NCBI GenBank assembly: GCA_965178125.1
Contig: OZ237738.1
Span: 1,240,001 to 1,304,000 of the forward strand
DNA from: Bilabrum cf. latius
Taxonomy: Eukaryota > Bigyra: Bicosoecida > Bigyra > Bicosoecida
DNA length: 64,000 nucleotides
Direction of reading: 5' to 3'
Of the stretch, positions 1 through 10,701 are shown piece by piece; position 1 is the first letter of the stretch; every line of letters begins with the position of its first letter. The notes beneath the pieces were generated by a model. That model was not told where the DNA came from. It searched no databases and worked only from the letters and a program-made list of their open reading frames with translations. Made by a program: the position numbers and the translations under genes.

Positions 1-329
1 GGTATATTCTCCGGCAGCTGACGATCTCTTGGGCCACATGGTTCCTCGCCCAGGAACAGGCATGTAGACACAGTGGTAGCCACTCCACTGGCCTACTTGC
101 AGGTTCCCAATCGACTGGTTCTTCCACGGATGTCGCCGTACGTACCTCCTTTGGCACAACCCGACTGCATAGTCGATGAGTTGTGTCAACGGACTCAACG
201 CCGGCGCGGTTTCGTCCCTGACCTACGGTCGTCGACTCGACTACCGCTATCATCGACTGTTTCCACACGTCCTACAGATGGTCCCGACAACCAGTCAACT
301 TCAATGATCAAGGCATGGCGATGTAAGAC

Positions 330-475
330 TTGGCTGATAGTGGAGCGGACGCGCAACCGACGGTTCTGGTGCTTTCCAACCGACGTCGGCGCGCGGTCTG
401 CTCAGATTGGCCATGCTTTGCCCATGTCTTGATTGAACTGGAGACGAAGTGTGTCGAGTAAGCATCGTTGCATCA
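330..475 (+). repeat. Split direct repeat, copy B1
   Basis: First copy of a 146-bp exact direct repeat (second at 692-837). It ends in gcatca, like the corresponding repeats of the other two tyrosine-recombinase elements in the window. Confidence 0.85.
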
Positions 476-691
476 TAATGCTAACGCCGAATGGGGTTCG
501 GGGTTGATGTGGCGATGCGTTCGAGACTCGAACACAGGCTCCGGTCTACCAACGCGAGGTTGCAACCGCCAGTGCGACCAGCAGCTTGCGAGGCATTCCC
601 TCGTCTCCTTCCTTAGGGAAGGGGGCGGGGCAGCGCGGCAGTGGCCGTTCCGGCTCATGCCGTTGTTTTGTCCCACCCTCCTCTCCCTGGT

Positions 692-837
692 TTGGCTGAT
701 AGTGGAGCGGACGCGCAACCGACGGTTCTGGTGCTTTCCAACCGACGTCGGCGCGCGGTCTGCTCAGATTGGCCATGCTTTGCCCATGTCTTGATTGAAC
801 TGGAGACGAAGTGTGTCGAGTAAGCATCGTTGCATCA
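692..837 (+). repeat. Split direct repeat, copy B2 (element right terminus)
   Basis: Second copy of the 146-bp repeat. Its last base marks the boundary with the AT-rich virus B. No target duplication can be tested because the left end is outside the window. Confidence 0.85.
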
Positions 838-889
838 GATAAGGTTTATTAATAAATATTTATTTGTATAGCTTTAATATATAAATAAA

Positions 890-1843
890 ATGAGTTATAG
901 CGATGAATTTGTAAGATTGAATTTAGTTAGTTCATCTGTCCCCCACAATTAGACGAGATAGGCGGTAGTGAATGAAACCCGTGAAGGCTTAATATTAAAA
1001 CAAAGTGAAAATTATTTAACGGCTGTTGAAGAGATGGATTTAAATAAATTTATGCTACCGGTGTTTAAACCTGAATATTAGGATGACAGCGGTAAAACCT
1101 ATTTAAAATTTACTCTTGAGAATAAAACATCAGGAGCCAGAGCAGGCGATTATATAGTTCTAGGTAAAAAAGCTAAATTTTATTATTCATATTAGGATAT
1201 TGTAAATGAATTTAATGAAGAGTTAAGCCGAATTTGTGATTTGGTAAGCCTTCCAAGTGGTGATAAACCAGTCTTTAAATTTGAAAATAATAAATGGAGT
1301 TTATCAACAACTGAAGATTTTAGAGATAATTATTATTTATTTGTTAATTTTGAAGCTTTTGCTTTATTTGATAAATTTGAATATGAAGGAATAACAACCA
1401 CACCGAGTGATTTATTTGCTAAACTTTCATATAATAATTCCCCTGCTAGTGGTGATTATGTTTTTATGGCTAGATAGACGAATTTAAATTCTTGGTGCCC
1501 TGTTAAATCTATTATCGTAGAAAGTGATATTCCAGTGAATAAAGAATTGGTGACCACAAAATCATCTACTGGTGGCTCTATAGCCGTCAATAAATCCCCT
1601 ATATTAACCAGCTACCCGTATAATCCTAATGACAGCTCACCAATAGAAAATATATTATATGTTTCTAATCCTTACCGCTGGTATTCAATGATGAAGGATA
1701 GAAGCTTTAAGAGCGTGTCAATGGCGTTCTACTGGGTTGATAAACAAAATGAAAAGTATCCCGTAATGAATTTTAACGGGGGTGAAGCTCACATTAAACA
1801 AGTATTTAAAAAACAAACCGATAATTTAAGTTTAGATTTTTAA
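890..1843 (+). CDS. Penton-like minor capsid protein of virus B
   Basis: A 317-residue protein when UAG is read as Gln (at least five in-frame UAGs); the stop is TAA. I assign it as the penton/minor capsid protein for two reasons. It lies immediately upstream of the MCP gene, the order also seen in virus A here. It also shares scattered similarity with A's penton candidate (7665-8774): an N-terminal FVRLNL/FYITAN-type strand, a central I(V)xxSxxPV segment and a C-terminal FYWxD...FKK segment. Penton proteins of Polintons and virophages are single jelly-roll proteins of about 300-370 residues placed at capsid vertices. The start is the first ATG after an AT-rich leader. Function is inferred from position and size, not from a diagnostic motif. 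Confidence 0.6.
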
Positions 1844-1914
1844 ATAAATTATAGAAGATTATAAAATATGTTTAGATATTAAAAAATTTATATCTATAGT
1901 GTATATATAAAAAA

Positions 1915-2360
1915 ATGGCTCAACAAATGGTTCAGAATTTACCAGTAAGCATTAAGGCTCCTAAAAGCCTTCAAATGATAACCCCTGAAGATGCTAGTTT
2001 AGGAACAGAACTAGGTGTTCAAAAATATACCCGCCGAGAAATTAGACCATCATCTAATCAATCTAATTCTCTTCTTCCCCTTTCTTTCCCCGTTAATCCT
2101 ACTAGTAAAACCGTATCAAGGTTTATTCGTCTTCGTCATCGTATGACAGTTAGGCTACAACTAGAGCAAGCAGTACCAGCTCAAACTGCGGGAGGTGATG
2201 CTATTACCGCTCAATCTTATCTTAAATCTAGGTTTGGAACTAATTCATTACCTACCTTTAAAATGCTTCAAGGTGGTGTTTTAACAATTAATGGATAGCC
2301 TTTTACAGTAAAAGTTTATGAATGGGCTGAACCTACTGAAGTTATGAACAGTGAAGAAAC
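1915..2360 (+). pseudogene. Major capsid protein of virus B, N-terminal piece (split by virus A)
   Basis: Codes for the first about 149 residues of virus B's double jelly-roll MCP candidate, starting MAQQMVQNLP. The frame runs into virus A's terminal repeat at 2361. The MCP frame resumes at 19612 after one copy of the 5-bp duplication GAAAC, and the codon at the junction is completed exactly (two bases at 2359-2360, one at 19612). Excluding 2361-19611 therefore keeps the frame. The assignment as MCP rests on length (about 615 residues over three pieces), position directly after the penton gene, and a C-terminal basic tail resembling that of A's MCP. As it stands the gene is interrupted. Confidence 0.7.
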
Positions 2361-3402
2361 GGGGGGGACAACAGGTGGTGGTAGGTACACCAAGCGTTTA
2401 GGACGAGGGCTACGCTACGCTCGCCCCTCCTTTAAAGGCATATTTAGCAACTCAAGTGTTTCCCCTATAAACCTAAATGATTTCACAGGGGGTTCCCCAA
2501 GAACCCCTATAGAACCCCTCTATGTACCCATTTTCAGATATAAAATTTACTCCTACGAAGTAGGGGTAAATTGAAGAATTCTAATATTTAACCCCCTTAT
2601 AAACTCTAACAGCAAAGACAGAGATGTTTTAGTAAAGTAGGAAAAAATGAAGAAATTAACCAAGTGTCCAAAATATCTCTGTGTTTGCTGTAGGAACGGA
2701 AGGATGAATTCCCAAGAGACCAAGAGACCAACCGAGGATTTCCCCAAGAGAACAAGGTATTTTATCAAGAGACCGAGGTATGTTCCCAAGCGACAAACCG
2801 ATAAACCGACCGATGAACCGACCGATGAACCGACCAAGGATTTCCCAAGGATTTCCCAAGGATTTCCCAAGGATTTCCCAAGGATTTCCCAAGGATTTCC
2901 CAAGGATTTCCCAAGGATTTCCCAAGGATTTCCCAAGCGACTAAATTGTTCTCCGAAGCAACCAAACCGATTACCCAAGAGATGATACATTATAAGGAAA
3001 ACGAAAACGTATTTTAAGTCCCTTTGGAAAAGTCCCCCAAAAATTGAGAGATTTTACAGGTCAATTTTAAGAGACTTAGAAAGAATAAATATATTTTCCA
3101 ATTAAAATTAAATGTTGTAATTCCTATGATGCCACCATAAAAATTAAAAGGAAAACGAAAACGTATTTTAAGTCCCTTTGGAAAAGTCCCCCAAAAATTG
3201 AGAGATTTTACAGGTCAATTATAAGAGACTTAGAAAAAATAAATTAAGTTCCCAAGATGCTCGGGCTTTGCCCTCCGCTCTTTTGATATCTTTTTCAAAG
3301 ATTAAAATTAAATGTTGTAATTCCTATGATGCCACCATAAAAATTAAAAGGAAAATAAAAAACAAATTATAATTGTTTTCCAATTAAAAACGCAAAAATT
3401 GA
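2361..3402 (+). repeat. Left terminal inverted repeat of virus A
   Basis: About 1,042 bp, matched in inverse orientation by 18676-19606. It contains nine tandem copies of an 11-bp unit (aaggatttccc) at about 2835-2935, and two direct copies of a roughly 155-190-bp block (starting near 2996 and 3150). A 45-bp piece around 3255-3300 is missing from the right arm. ORFs across the tandem repeats (2647-2985) look like low-complexity read-through and are not called as genes. Confidence 0.9.
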
Positions 3403-3596
3403 TGGAAAATAATATAGGATACAAAGAAATATTAAAAGGGTATAGGGATGATAATTTAAGCCATTCTATATCACTATAGTTAATGAACCCATTTTTAAAG
3501 GAGTTGATGATAGAGCATATTGTCAAGCAAATTAATCCACGTATTTGGAAAAAATTACACGAAAAACTAAAGGAATACAAGAAGCTCGGGCTTTGA
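3402..3596 (+). CDS. Small protein of virus A, unknown function (64 aa)
   Basis: ATG at the inner edge of the left inverted repeat, one in-frame UAG read as Gln, stop TGA. The product is basic and ends in a Lys-rich helix-like segment (KKLHEKLKEYKKLGL). It precedes the 94-aa gene at 3628 on the same strand, with a TATA-like actatactataaa between them. I do not recognise a family. The frame could be fortuitous, but composition and UAG use match its neighbours. Confidence 0.4.
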
Positions 3597-3627
3597 TATA
3601 AGTAGAAGACTATACTATAAAGTACTT

Positions 3628-3912
3628 ATGAAGCCACATACCTACGATTTTGAAAAGGTTGTCGAGAATTTTCTATTTAAAGCACCCTCAAGACGCAAGA
3701 ATAAGAAGTATGATGTTTTTGACGAAAATGATGAATACATTACATCGTTTGGTGATAGGCGGTATTAGCAATTTTACGATAGAATAGGGTATTACAGCCA
3801 TTTAAATCATTTAGATACGGACCGCCAATTTAGATACTTCAAACGACACGGTATCGAAGTAAAACCAAGAACCCCAAAGTTCTTCTCACATTTTTACCTT
3901 TGGAGTTCATAA
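3628..3912 (+). CDS. DUF5754-like small viral protein
   Basis: Ninety-four residues with one UAG as Gln. The pattern SRRKNKKYDVF, then SFGDRRYQQFYDRIGYYSHLNH, then RYFKRHG resembles a domain widespread in large DNA viruses and Polinton-like viruses (I believe DUF5754; the number is from memory). Virus B has a longer relative at 32179-32886 with the equivalent KSNKKYMIKV, HFGG and YIKRHS blocks, so it belongs to the shared viral core. It ends at TAA 3910-3912, overlapping by 6 bp the 3' end of the converging protease gene. The upstream sequence actatactataaag fits A's TATA-like motif. Function is unknown. Confidence 0.65.
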
Positions 3913-4443
3913 ATGACACGTCAATAAATACACTAATTCATCAGGATTTAATGTATGTTTCTTACAAACCTTATCCACCCACTTTTTATACTAATCAGCG
4001 TTTTTCGCTCTATTCCAAAGACGAACTATACAATGTCTCCCGCAGGTTGCTATATCCATTCCATCCGCCTAAAACTAATATGGGTTATAGTCAATCTTAT
4101 ACGGAGAATGATACATTAAATATATTAACTCAGGGTCTTCATAAAAACGTTTCCGCACGCTTTCACTCATTGTGTGCTATTGCCTATCAGGACGAATTCC
4201 ATAACTGTCAAAGAAGTATATTGTTTTATTACGCTTAAATAAGCACACCCAGTGTCCAGAATTTATTTCTTCTTGGTATAGAATGATACAACAATTACAA
4301 CGACTAAATAATCCATCAATACTATTGTACTATCCTAATTCTGTATATGGAACGATGTTTACCGACGTAGGAAGAAACCCCTTAATATTTGGTGGAGTTT
4401 GGAGGAGAACACGAATATCACTATCGCTAAGAGCATAATCCAT
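3907..4443 (-). CDS. PRO: Adenovirus-type (Ulp1/C5-like) maturation cysteine protease
   Basis: A 178-residue protein on minus, not visible as one ORF unless UAG is Gln. It shows the C5/Ulp1 catalytic order: GHW (His about residue 64), FFDSYG (Asp about 78), a Gln-containing PYQFQ segment encoded partly by UAG, and TCGRHC (Cys about 132). In Polintons, virophages and adenoviruses this enzyme cleaves capsid precursors during maturation. Candidate target sites of the form (M/I/L)xGG-x or (M/I/L)xGx-G occur in A's MCP and other virion proteins (see findings). The gene lies next to the packaging ATPase as in mavirus. The start ATG at 4443 gives MDYALSDSD; the stop is TGA. All catalytic residues are present. 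Confidence 0.88.
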
Positions 4444-4632
4444 ATATATTTATTATAGAAACATATATTGGGGGAGATGAATTCTCTTAACCACTATTTA
4501 AGCGTAGAAGTATTTCTACAAAATCCGTTTTGGAATTTGTGGATAGCATAAAAGACAATCATTCAAAATAAGTTTTCAACAAAAAGACAAAACACTTTAG
4601 AAAAAATAAAAACATATAGTAAATACACTAAA

Positions 4633-5535
4633 ATGGCTCATTTTTCTTGGAAGGAAACTACAAAATCAACACCCATCGCATATGACACTCACGGAAAACG
4701 TATTTTATACACGGCGGAAAACACAGACAACCAATTTGGAGATGATAGTATGTCATTTTAGGATTTTCAAGTATCATCACTTACAGGGAAACGATTTCCG
4801 CAGAGGAAAATGGATTTATTAGCACGACACTTAATCAAACAGGTCGAACCCCTAGACGAAGACATCAAATACTTGTATGAAAAAGCATAGGAAAAGAAAC
4901 ATAAAGAGATTACATTAAAATAGGGTGAATTCCAATCATTACCAAATTTAAACGGAAGAGAGGTAATATATATCACCGCACCATCAGGTGCTGGGAAGTC
5001 TACTTGGGTTTCCAAGTATGCTAAGAATTATCATAGAATGTTTCCAAACAGGAGAATTATTTTATTTTCACGAGTATAGTAGGATAAAGTCTTAGATGAA
5101 GTGAAAGGACTGAAAAGGATTATTTTAAATGAGGAACTGGTGGAGAACCCGATTGATATTCATTAGGAATTAAGGGACGCCTTAGTAATCTTGGATGATA
5201 TTGATACAATCAAAGATAAGAAGTTAAGGGAAGCCCTCAATCATTTACAGGATGAAATATTATAGGTTGGTCGCCACTCAAATACTTCAGTATTAATCAC
5301 AAGTCATTTATCCACCAACTATAAAAGTACCCGTATTATTCTTGCGGAAAGTCATAAGTTCGTTATATTCCCTTAGTGTTCTTCCGCACATTCTCTAAGG
5401 TATTTACTAAAAAATTATATTGGACTTGAGAAACAAGAAATCTCTAAAGTCCTAAAAATGCCTTCTCGGTGGGTTTGTGTTCATAGGAATTACCCGAGGT
5501 ATTTAATTGGAGAAAGGTAGGCTTACCTTCTATAA
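4633..5535 (+). CDS. ATPase: DNA-packaging ATPase (FtsK/HerA, A32-like)
   Basis: Three hundred residues with many in-frame UAGs. It carries a Walker A motif APSGAGKST (about residues 116-124), an SRVQQDKV segment after it, Walker B VILDDID (about 185-191), and the family's C-terminal signature FPQ...LRYLLKNYIGL...SRWV (about 246-290). This is the genome-packaging ATPase of the PRD1-adenovirus lineage, which moves viral DNA into preformed capsids. UAG falls exactly at the Q of FPQ and at acidic/amide positions of SRVxxDK, which is strong evidence for the Gln reading. The stop is TAA. A TATA-like catatagtaaatacactaaa precedes the ATG. Full family length. Confidence 0.9.
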
Positions 5536-5564
5536 TTTTGGTCAAACTTGTTATAAAAGTTTCT

Positions 5565-5804
5565 TTAAATAATATTCTATTCTCTTATATACCGACTTGC
5601 TTGAGGTAAACTCATACCAGTCTACTACATCACCATTTTTACAAGTTTATTGCGGCGTTTCATTTTGGCGCTCACTTTCCGCTTAGGCTTACTACGGCCT
5701 TTTCCAACTTTAATATGATGGTTTTTAACTCTATTTAAAGCGTCTTGTTCTTTCTATAGCGCGAGTTGTTTGGTTCTCTATATAATCCACTTATCAATAT
5801 CCAT
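5565..5804 (-). CDS. Small basic protein of virus A (79 aa)
   Basis: Minus-strand frame with several UAG codons, ATG at 5804, TAA stop. The centre is strongly basic (GKGRSKPKRK, KMKRRNK), followed by a predicted helix. A small basic protein in the virion gene block suggests a DNA-condensing or minor virion protein, but that is inference only. The ATG is preceded on its strand by gtatagtata, the same TATA-like motif as other A virion genes. It is divergent from the 393-aa gene at 5870, with which it shares a short intergenic region. Confidence 0.55.
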
Positions 5805-5869
5805 TATACTATACACAAACACTTTATTTTTTATTTTTTGGTCAAGCTTTTTATAAAAGCTTATAGTAA

Positions 5870-7051
5870 ATGAAAACTGCTAAAGTGAATGCTCTTATTC
5901 AGCAAGCCCTAGAAAGGGAACTGGACAATGCTAAAATGTTAGATTTACAGGCAAGGGACGACGTAGATTTAGAAACAGAATATAGTGATTTTATAAGGAA
6001 AAGGGCAAAAATTGAACGATTAAAAGAAAGTGGAAGGTATGGAACTCCAGCGTAGAGAAAATAGGCAGACCAAAGCAACGAGGAAATCATATCTAAGTCA
6101 ATATCTGGTATAATGAAAGGTATTATTGAGGGTAAAAATGTAAGTCCAGCAGTGAAAGCATTGAAGGATTTTGTTGGTAATATCAATATGTCTCCACAAA
6201 TGAAGCAACAACTCGCCCGTCAATACGTTAACATAGAGAGGTTTCAAAGGAAAGGATACGAAGGACTGCAGAGAGTTCCAGCTGAGGATAGAAAACAACT
6301 CTTAGAATTAGGGAAAGTTATATAGGAGGCATCCGGACAACGAATACCGTAGGGAATGTTGGGAATTGATTAGTAGCCAACATCTTTACAAACACCTGCT
6401 CGAACAACAAGAAGAAACACGTTTTCCGCTCCAACACAAGTACAGCTTCCAAAAAGGTCTTCGGGTGCGTATAAATAGTTATTGGAAAGAGCCAGAGAAA
6501 GAATACAACAAGACAGACCCTTAACTGAAAAACAACGAATAGCGTGGGATTTAGAATAGGGAAAGAATTTCTCACAAAGAACATCACAGGGGCAGACAAA
6601 TATGTTTTAGCATTTTCAAGAGGGTTCAAGTAGTAATGCGTCAAAAACATCAAAAGACTTAGATGCCATATTAGCCGCAGCGAGCAATGAAAGACCACTA
6701 CCGCAAGGAAGCACTCCGGGGGCGTGGGACCCAGAAACTGGTGAGTACTATGATATGCCGAGTAGGATGGAAATTGAGCAGGGAATTGGAAAACGTGCTA
6801 CTAGACCTGTGTAGCGATTTACGGGGTTTAGTCCGCCCTATGGAATGTAGTAGCCTGATTTAGAAGACCCACCATCACGCGCAATGACTGTAGAAGAAAG
6901 TGGAAAACCAAAAAAGGGGAAAGGATTAACAGGTGGAAAAAGAATTATCTATGATACAGCAATGAATGTAGCCAAGAAAGTAAAAGGAAGCACTAAAAAT
7001 ATTCATCATTAGGTTGCTATGGAACTATTACATCTTTTAGGAAAAGATTGA
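5870..7051 (+). CDS. Putative minor virion protein of virus A (393 aa)
   Basis: Continuous frame through many UAG codons, TGA stop. The N-terminal third is charged and helical (ERELDNAKMLDLQARDD), the middle is Gln-rich, and the C-terminus has a short conserved-looking block KGKGLTGGKR near residue 355. A matching KGKGLTG/GLTGGK block occurs at the C-terminus of A's MCP. LTGG-K fits the cleavage consensus of adenovirus-type proteases, so both proteins may be processed by A's protease. Placed between ATPase and penton, it is probably structural. No homolog recognised. A tatagtaa box lies directly before the ATG. Confidence 0.6.
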
Positions 7052-7116
7052 CCAAAACCTCTTATATACATCTTTTGGCAACCTGATAAAAATTATATCT
7101 GTGGATATACTATAAA

Positions 7117-7608
7117 ATGTCAGTCTCAAATCTTCTATCTAAGAACAGTCTAGACCTTATGTCTCAAACTATTACGTGTAATGTTGTGAGTAGCGACGCA
7201 ATTAAAGTGTCCGCAATTACTAACTCTACGGGAGCAGTCATAGGCAATCCAAGTATTGAATTCAAAGACGGAGAGCCTTATATGGAGTGGGGTGAAACTG
7301 TTCTACGGTTTGGAAAAAACGGAGCGTCTGCTGGTTGTCAGTTCAGTATGAGCGAAGAAGGAGAAAGATGCGATATTTCACTAGTTGGTTCATTCAAGAC
7401 TTCTCAAGAGGGTGTTGTTGGGCTGAGTGAGGTTGCTGGAGCTACATTGGCTGACGCTTCTACCCCTATTAATACGTCAGCAGAGCGAAAGTTCAAGGGC
7501 GCTTTAGTGTATAATGGAAGCGACAACGATGTCTATGTGGCGATTGGCAGTTCTTCTACATCTAGTTGGAAATCCTTAGTGTCAGGTTCACTTATTACAC
7601 CATCTTAA
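7117..7608 (+). CDS. Virion-associated protein conserved between viruses A and B (163 aa)
   Basis: Starts MSVSNLLSKNS and has no UAG codon. It is clearly related to B's 173-aa protein at 32940-33461: both have an N-terminal ITC/IQC strand, then LRFGxNxASAG, then a S-x-E-x-G-x-x-CD block, then a variable Ser/Thr/Gly-rich C-terminus. The beta-rich, Gly/Ser-rich character and position just before the penton suggest a capsid decoration, spike or trimer protein, but no known family was recognised. The ATG follows tatactataaa. Its presence in two otherwise divergent viruses indicates a conserved role. Confidence 0.6.
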   Translation: MSVSNLLSKNSLDLMSQTITCNVVSSDAIKVSAITNSTGAVIGNPSIEFKDGEPYMEWGETVLRFGKNGASAGCQFSMSEEGERCDISLVGSFKTSQEGVVGLSEVAGATLADASTPINTSAERKFKGALVYNGSDNDVYVAIGSSSTSSWKSLVSGSLITPS

Positions 7609-7664
7609 TTATACTTTAGAAAAGTAATCAAACCCACCCCATAATTATAAACGTCTATAGTAAA

Positions 7665-8774
7665 ATGAGTTCTCCAGACCGATTTTACATTACCGCAAAC
7701 ATACGAAATAACGAAGATACTTTCCAACCAGCGACCTATAGCGAAACCCGCAAGTAGCCATTATTAGATAAGGATGTTGGTGATTATACGATGTCAGTAT
7801 TCCGGTTTTCCATAAGCACCAATTCAATACCTTTATGGGTTCCACACATAGAAACCGATAAAGTGAAAAATCCATCTTCAAATCCTAATCAAACGGTGTA
7901 TAGAATAAGCATTACAGATGAAGACGGAGTAAGTTTATGGACCTCAAGCATTCAGTGGAGACCCTAGTTAACAGGGGAAAACCAACCATCTTTTTCCAAT
8001 CCTATGTAGTTTGTTCCTTATTATTATATGTATTCCGTGTAGCATTTTGTTGATTTATTCAACGAAACCATATAGAATGCTTTATCAGCGGATATTACAT
8101 CAGTTCCGGTTTTACTCTTTAAAGATGGAAAGTTCAGTTTAGTAGCAAACCCCGATTACGACGAGGAAAACTCAGGACAGAAATTTAAATTAGTGTTGAA
8201 TGAAGCCCTTAACGAACTGATGACGGGTTTTCCTATGGAACGAATGGATATCCAAGATGACGACTTATACGCCAGTATTCTATTCAAAACCCTAGGAACC
8301 AATGTTTTATTCGATGATGGCTCTTCTGTTGGAAAATATGAACCTTAGGCATACTTCGAGGGAAACCCAACGGGAGACTACAGATTAATGATGACCTAGG
8401 AACGAGGGAGTTTAGTGTAGTTTTAGATTTTTCGCGGAATAGTTTTCACATCTTCAAGTCTTCCAGTGAGGAGTGAGGCAATATCCTAGAAATCCGCCTA
8501 TGGACAATCCACTAATACAGTTCAAAATTCAGGTTCAGGGACCGAGAGTTTATTAGTGGATATGGATTGTGTATTAGATGATACTGAAACAGTTAATTAG
8601 CAGGTTCTTCAATACCAGCCCCATATTCTCCACGAAATTGATTTTTTAGATACACATTCAGTAGATAGGATTTAGTTTAATCTATATTGGAAAGACAATT
8701 ATTCAAATCTAAGACCTCTTTATTTACGCCACGGAAGTGTGAGTGTGAAGTTTTTATTTAAGAAACGGAAGTGA
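7665..8774 (+). CDS. Penton-like minor capsid protein of virus A
   Basis: A 369-residue protein containing many UAG-encoded Gln and a TGA stop. It begins SSPDRFYITANIRNNEDTF and ends in a YWKDNYSNLRPLYLRHGS region followed by a basic tail. Located immediately upstream of the MCP, it has the size and position of penton/minor capsid proteins of Polintons and virophages. Scattered similarity to B's 890-1843 product (same relative location) supports the assignment. Penton proteins close the icosahedral vertices. A tctatagtaaa box is just before the ATG. Assignment is by synteny and weak pattern similarity, not by a catalytic motif. Confidence 0.65.
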
Positions 8775-8879
8775 AATTAGTTTTGTATTACTTTTATGAA
8801 GAAACGAGTTTGCGTTCTTTTCTAAAGAACTGAGTGATAGAATTTTATTCGTTGTATATAATATACAAGGAAAACAAAA

Positions 8880-10646
8880 ATGTCATTGAATACATTTGCC
8901 CTTCAGCCAGTCAAAGTATCTCCCGCAACATTAGACGTACAACCAAAGCCTTATGAAGTTCAAGAAGGTTATGAGAACCGAACGTTTCGCAGATACGCTC
9001 CATCTGGTTCAGCCGGTAATTATAATTCAGGTGTGAATTGGAATATTAGTATGCCTTCAGGTGTAGGTTTATGCCGCCGCGCATACGTGTCTTGCCGTTT
9101 TTCCATTACCTTTTCCGTGAATAATCAAACCGCAGGTGCTCTCGTACCATTTACACCAGATTACGATGCTCCACGCTCATATCCACTTAATCGCTCCATT
9201 GCAACACAGACAGTTGGTATCAATAACATTCGCTTTACTTAGAATAACGCGGAAATAATGGACGTAGTGTCCCATTGTTTAGATGATGATGTTCATCGTG
9301 TGAATTGCCTTGATAGTGTGTATAGACGCGACAATGTGCCTTCATACGCGATGATGAGTTAGGCTACAAATAACGCTCTTGCTTCGTATGAGGACGTGCT
9401 TTAGGACCAACCCGCAAGAGGAAGTGGATTTTATAACTTGGTTCAAATGGATAACACTCCAGTGCCCGCAGGTCAAACGCAAAATCGTGTTCTTGTCTTT
9501 GAATGTACTGAGGCGGTTCTTTGCCCACCTTTCCATTACGAAAGTAAATAGGAACAACCAGCCATTTTCGGTTTAGAAACTCTTTCCTTGGATATCAATT
9601 GGTCGCAACTGAGTAGAACCGTGTGGTCTCGTATTCCACAATAGGACTTAACTGCTACCGTTTAGTCGGTAGATGTCCAGAACCCCTATTTATACCTTGA
9701 ATAGATTACCCCTAAAACAGGGTTTGTCCTTCCAAAACAGGTATCCTATGATATTTTTGAAATGACTTCATATACTCAAAGCTATGGTGCAACAATCAGC
9801 GCAGGAACAACAGCAACTCTTACGAACAACAATATTAAACTTAGCAATTCAGTTCCATCTCGTCTATTTGTGTTTGCCCGTCGCTCACCTACCAGCGTCT
9901 CAGTAGATTAGGGAAACACATTCCTTGGAATTGAGGGAATATCTATTGAGATGAATAACCAAAGTGGATTACTCGCAGATGCTTCACCTCAGTAGCTATG
10001 GGACTTATCCAGAAGCAATGGACTTGAATAGCAATACGCGGAATGGGCTATGCGTAAATTCGGGGATAGGGTGCTATCAGGCGCAATTCTCTCCATCGAC
10101 CCCGCCAAGGATTTGAGCCTAGATGTAGATTAGACAAATGGAAGCAACGGCTCTAACCAATTGTCTATCACCCTACGAGTGAAGAATAATGATGTTGTAG
10201 ATTACCAAAATGTGTAGTGTGTGGTTGTGGGATTGTACGAAGGAGTAATGAATGTGATTGATGGTTCTAAGATTGAGTATTAGCAGGGTGTCATCTCACG
10301 GGCAGATGTTCTTTCCGCCTCTAAACTACCCGTAGTATATGAAAGTCAATTATCAGGACTACACGGTCGCGGTCTTGGGAAAAAGATTAGACACGCCTTA
10401 AAAAAGTTCGCACACAAAACCGCTGATTGGGTAAAGAAAGGCAATCTCAAAAAAGTATTAAAGGATGGTAAGTAGGTATTTGACACCGCTAAAATGGTGG
10501 GTGAAATGGCTGGTATGGGACGCCAAAGGAAACCCCGAAAAACTACCAAGAAAGGCAAGGGCTTAACAGGTGCCAAGTTGGGTTCTGGATTAACAGGTGG
10601 TAAATCTCTCTCTCGCAATCAATTACTCGCTATGCTCCAAGCTTGA
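8880..10646 (+). CDS. MCP: Major capsid protein of virus A (double jelly-roll type)
   Basis: A 588-residue protein, full length for a Polinton/virophage MCP, with more than ten in-frame UAGs and a TGA stop. Segments such as RRAYVSCRFSI near the N-terminus and a centrally placed GIEGISIEMNNQSGLLADASPQQLW (with SPQQLW partly UAG-encoded) followed by a second beta-rich half fit a double jelly-roll capsid protein. The C-terminal about 100 residues are very basic and carry LHGRG and GLTGGK sites that match adenovirus-type protease cleavage consensus, suggesting a processed tail. It follows the penton gene as in mavirus. No break is seen, unlike B's MCP. Confidence 0.8.
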
Positions 10647-10701
10647 GTATGAAAAGGGTAAACCAATAAATATTTGTCTTGGTATATAGTATATCAAAAC
10701 A

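Larger units (their letters stand above)
1..837 (+). mobile_element. 3' end of a tyrosine-recombinase (DIRS/Ngaro-type) retroelement
   Basis: The GC-rich block ends in a split direct-repeat arrangement: a 146-bp sequence at 330-475 recurs at 692-837 with about 216 bp between. This B1-A2-B2 layout is typical of the 3' end of tyrosine-recombinase retrotransposons. The spacer begins with a block (gctaacgccgaatggggttcgg) nearly matching the same position in the retroelement at 25855-31280, so the two are relatives. At 838 the sequence switches abruptly to AT-rich viral DNA. Bases 1-329 should hold the end of the recombinase gene; a frame with UAG read as Gln is open from base 2 to a TGA near 308, but I see no motif that identifies it. 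The rest of the element is left of the window. Confidence 0.7.

Noticed and set aside
2647-2990. ORFs on both strands across the 11-bp repeats of the inverted repeat
   Set aside because: Low-complexity translations of a tandem repeat, present in several frames and both arms with different copy number; no start context like A's genes.
3900-4238. Plus-strand 112-aa ORF
   Set aside because: Antisense shadow of the cysteine protease, which has a full catalytic set on minus; this ORF lacks an ATG.
4633-5535. UAG as leucine or tyrosine
   Set aside because: At the most constrained sites (FPQ, SRVQQDK, motif VI QQ) Leu or Tyr would be wrong; Gln fits the families.
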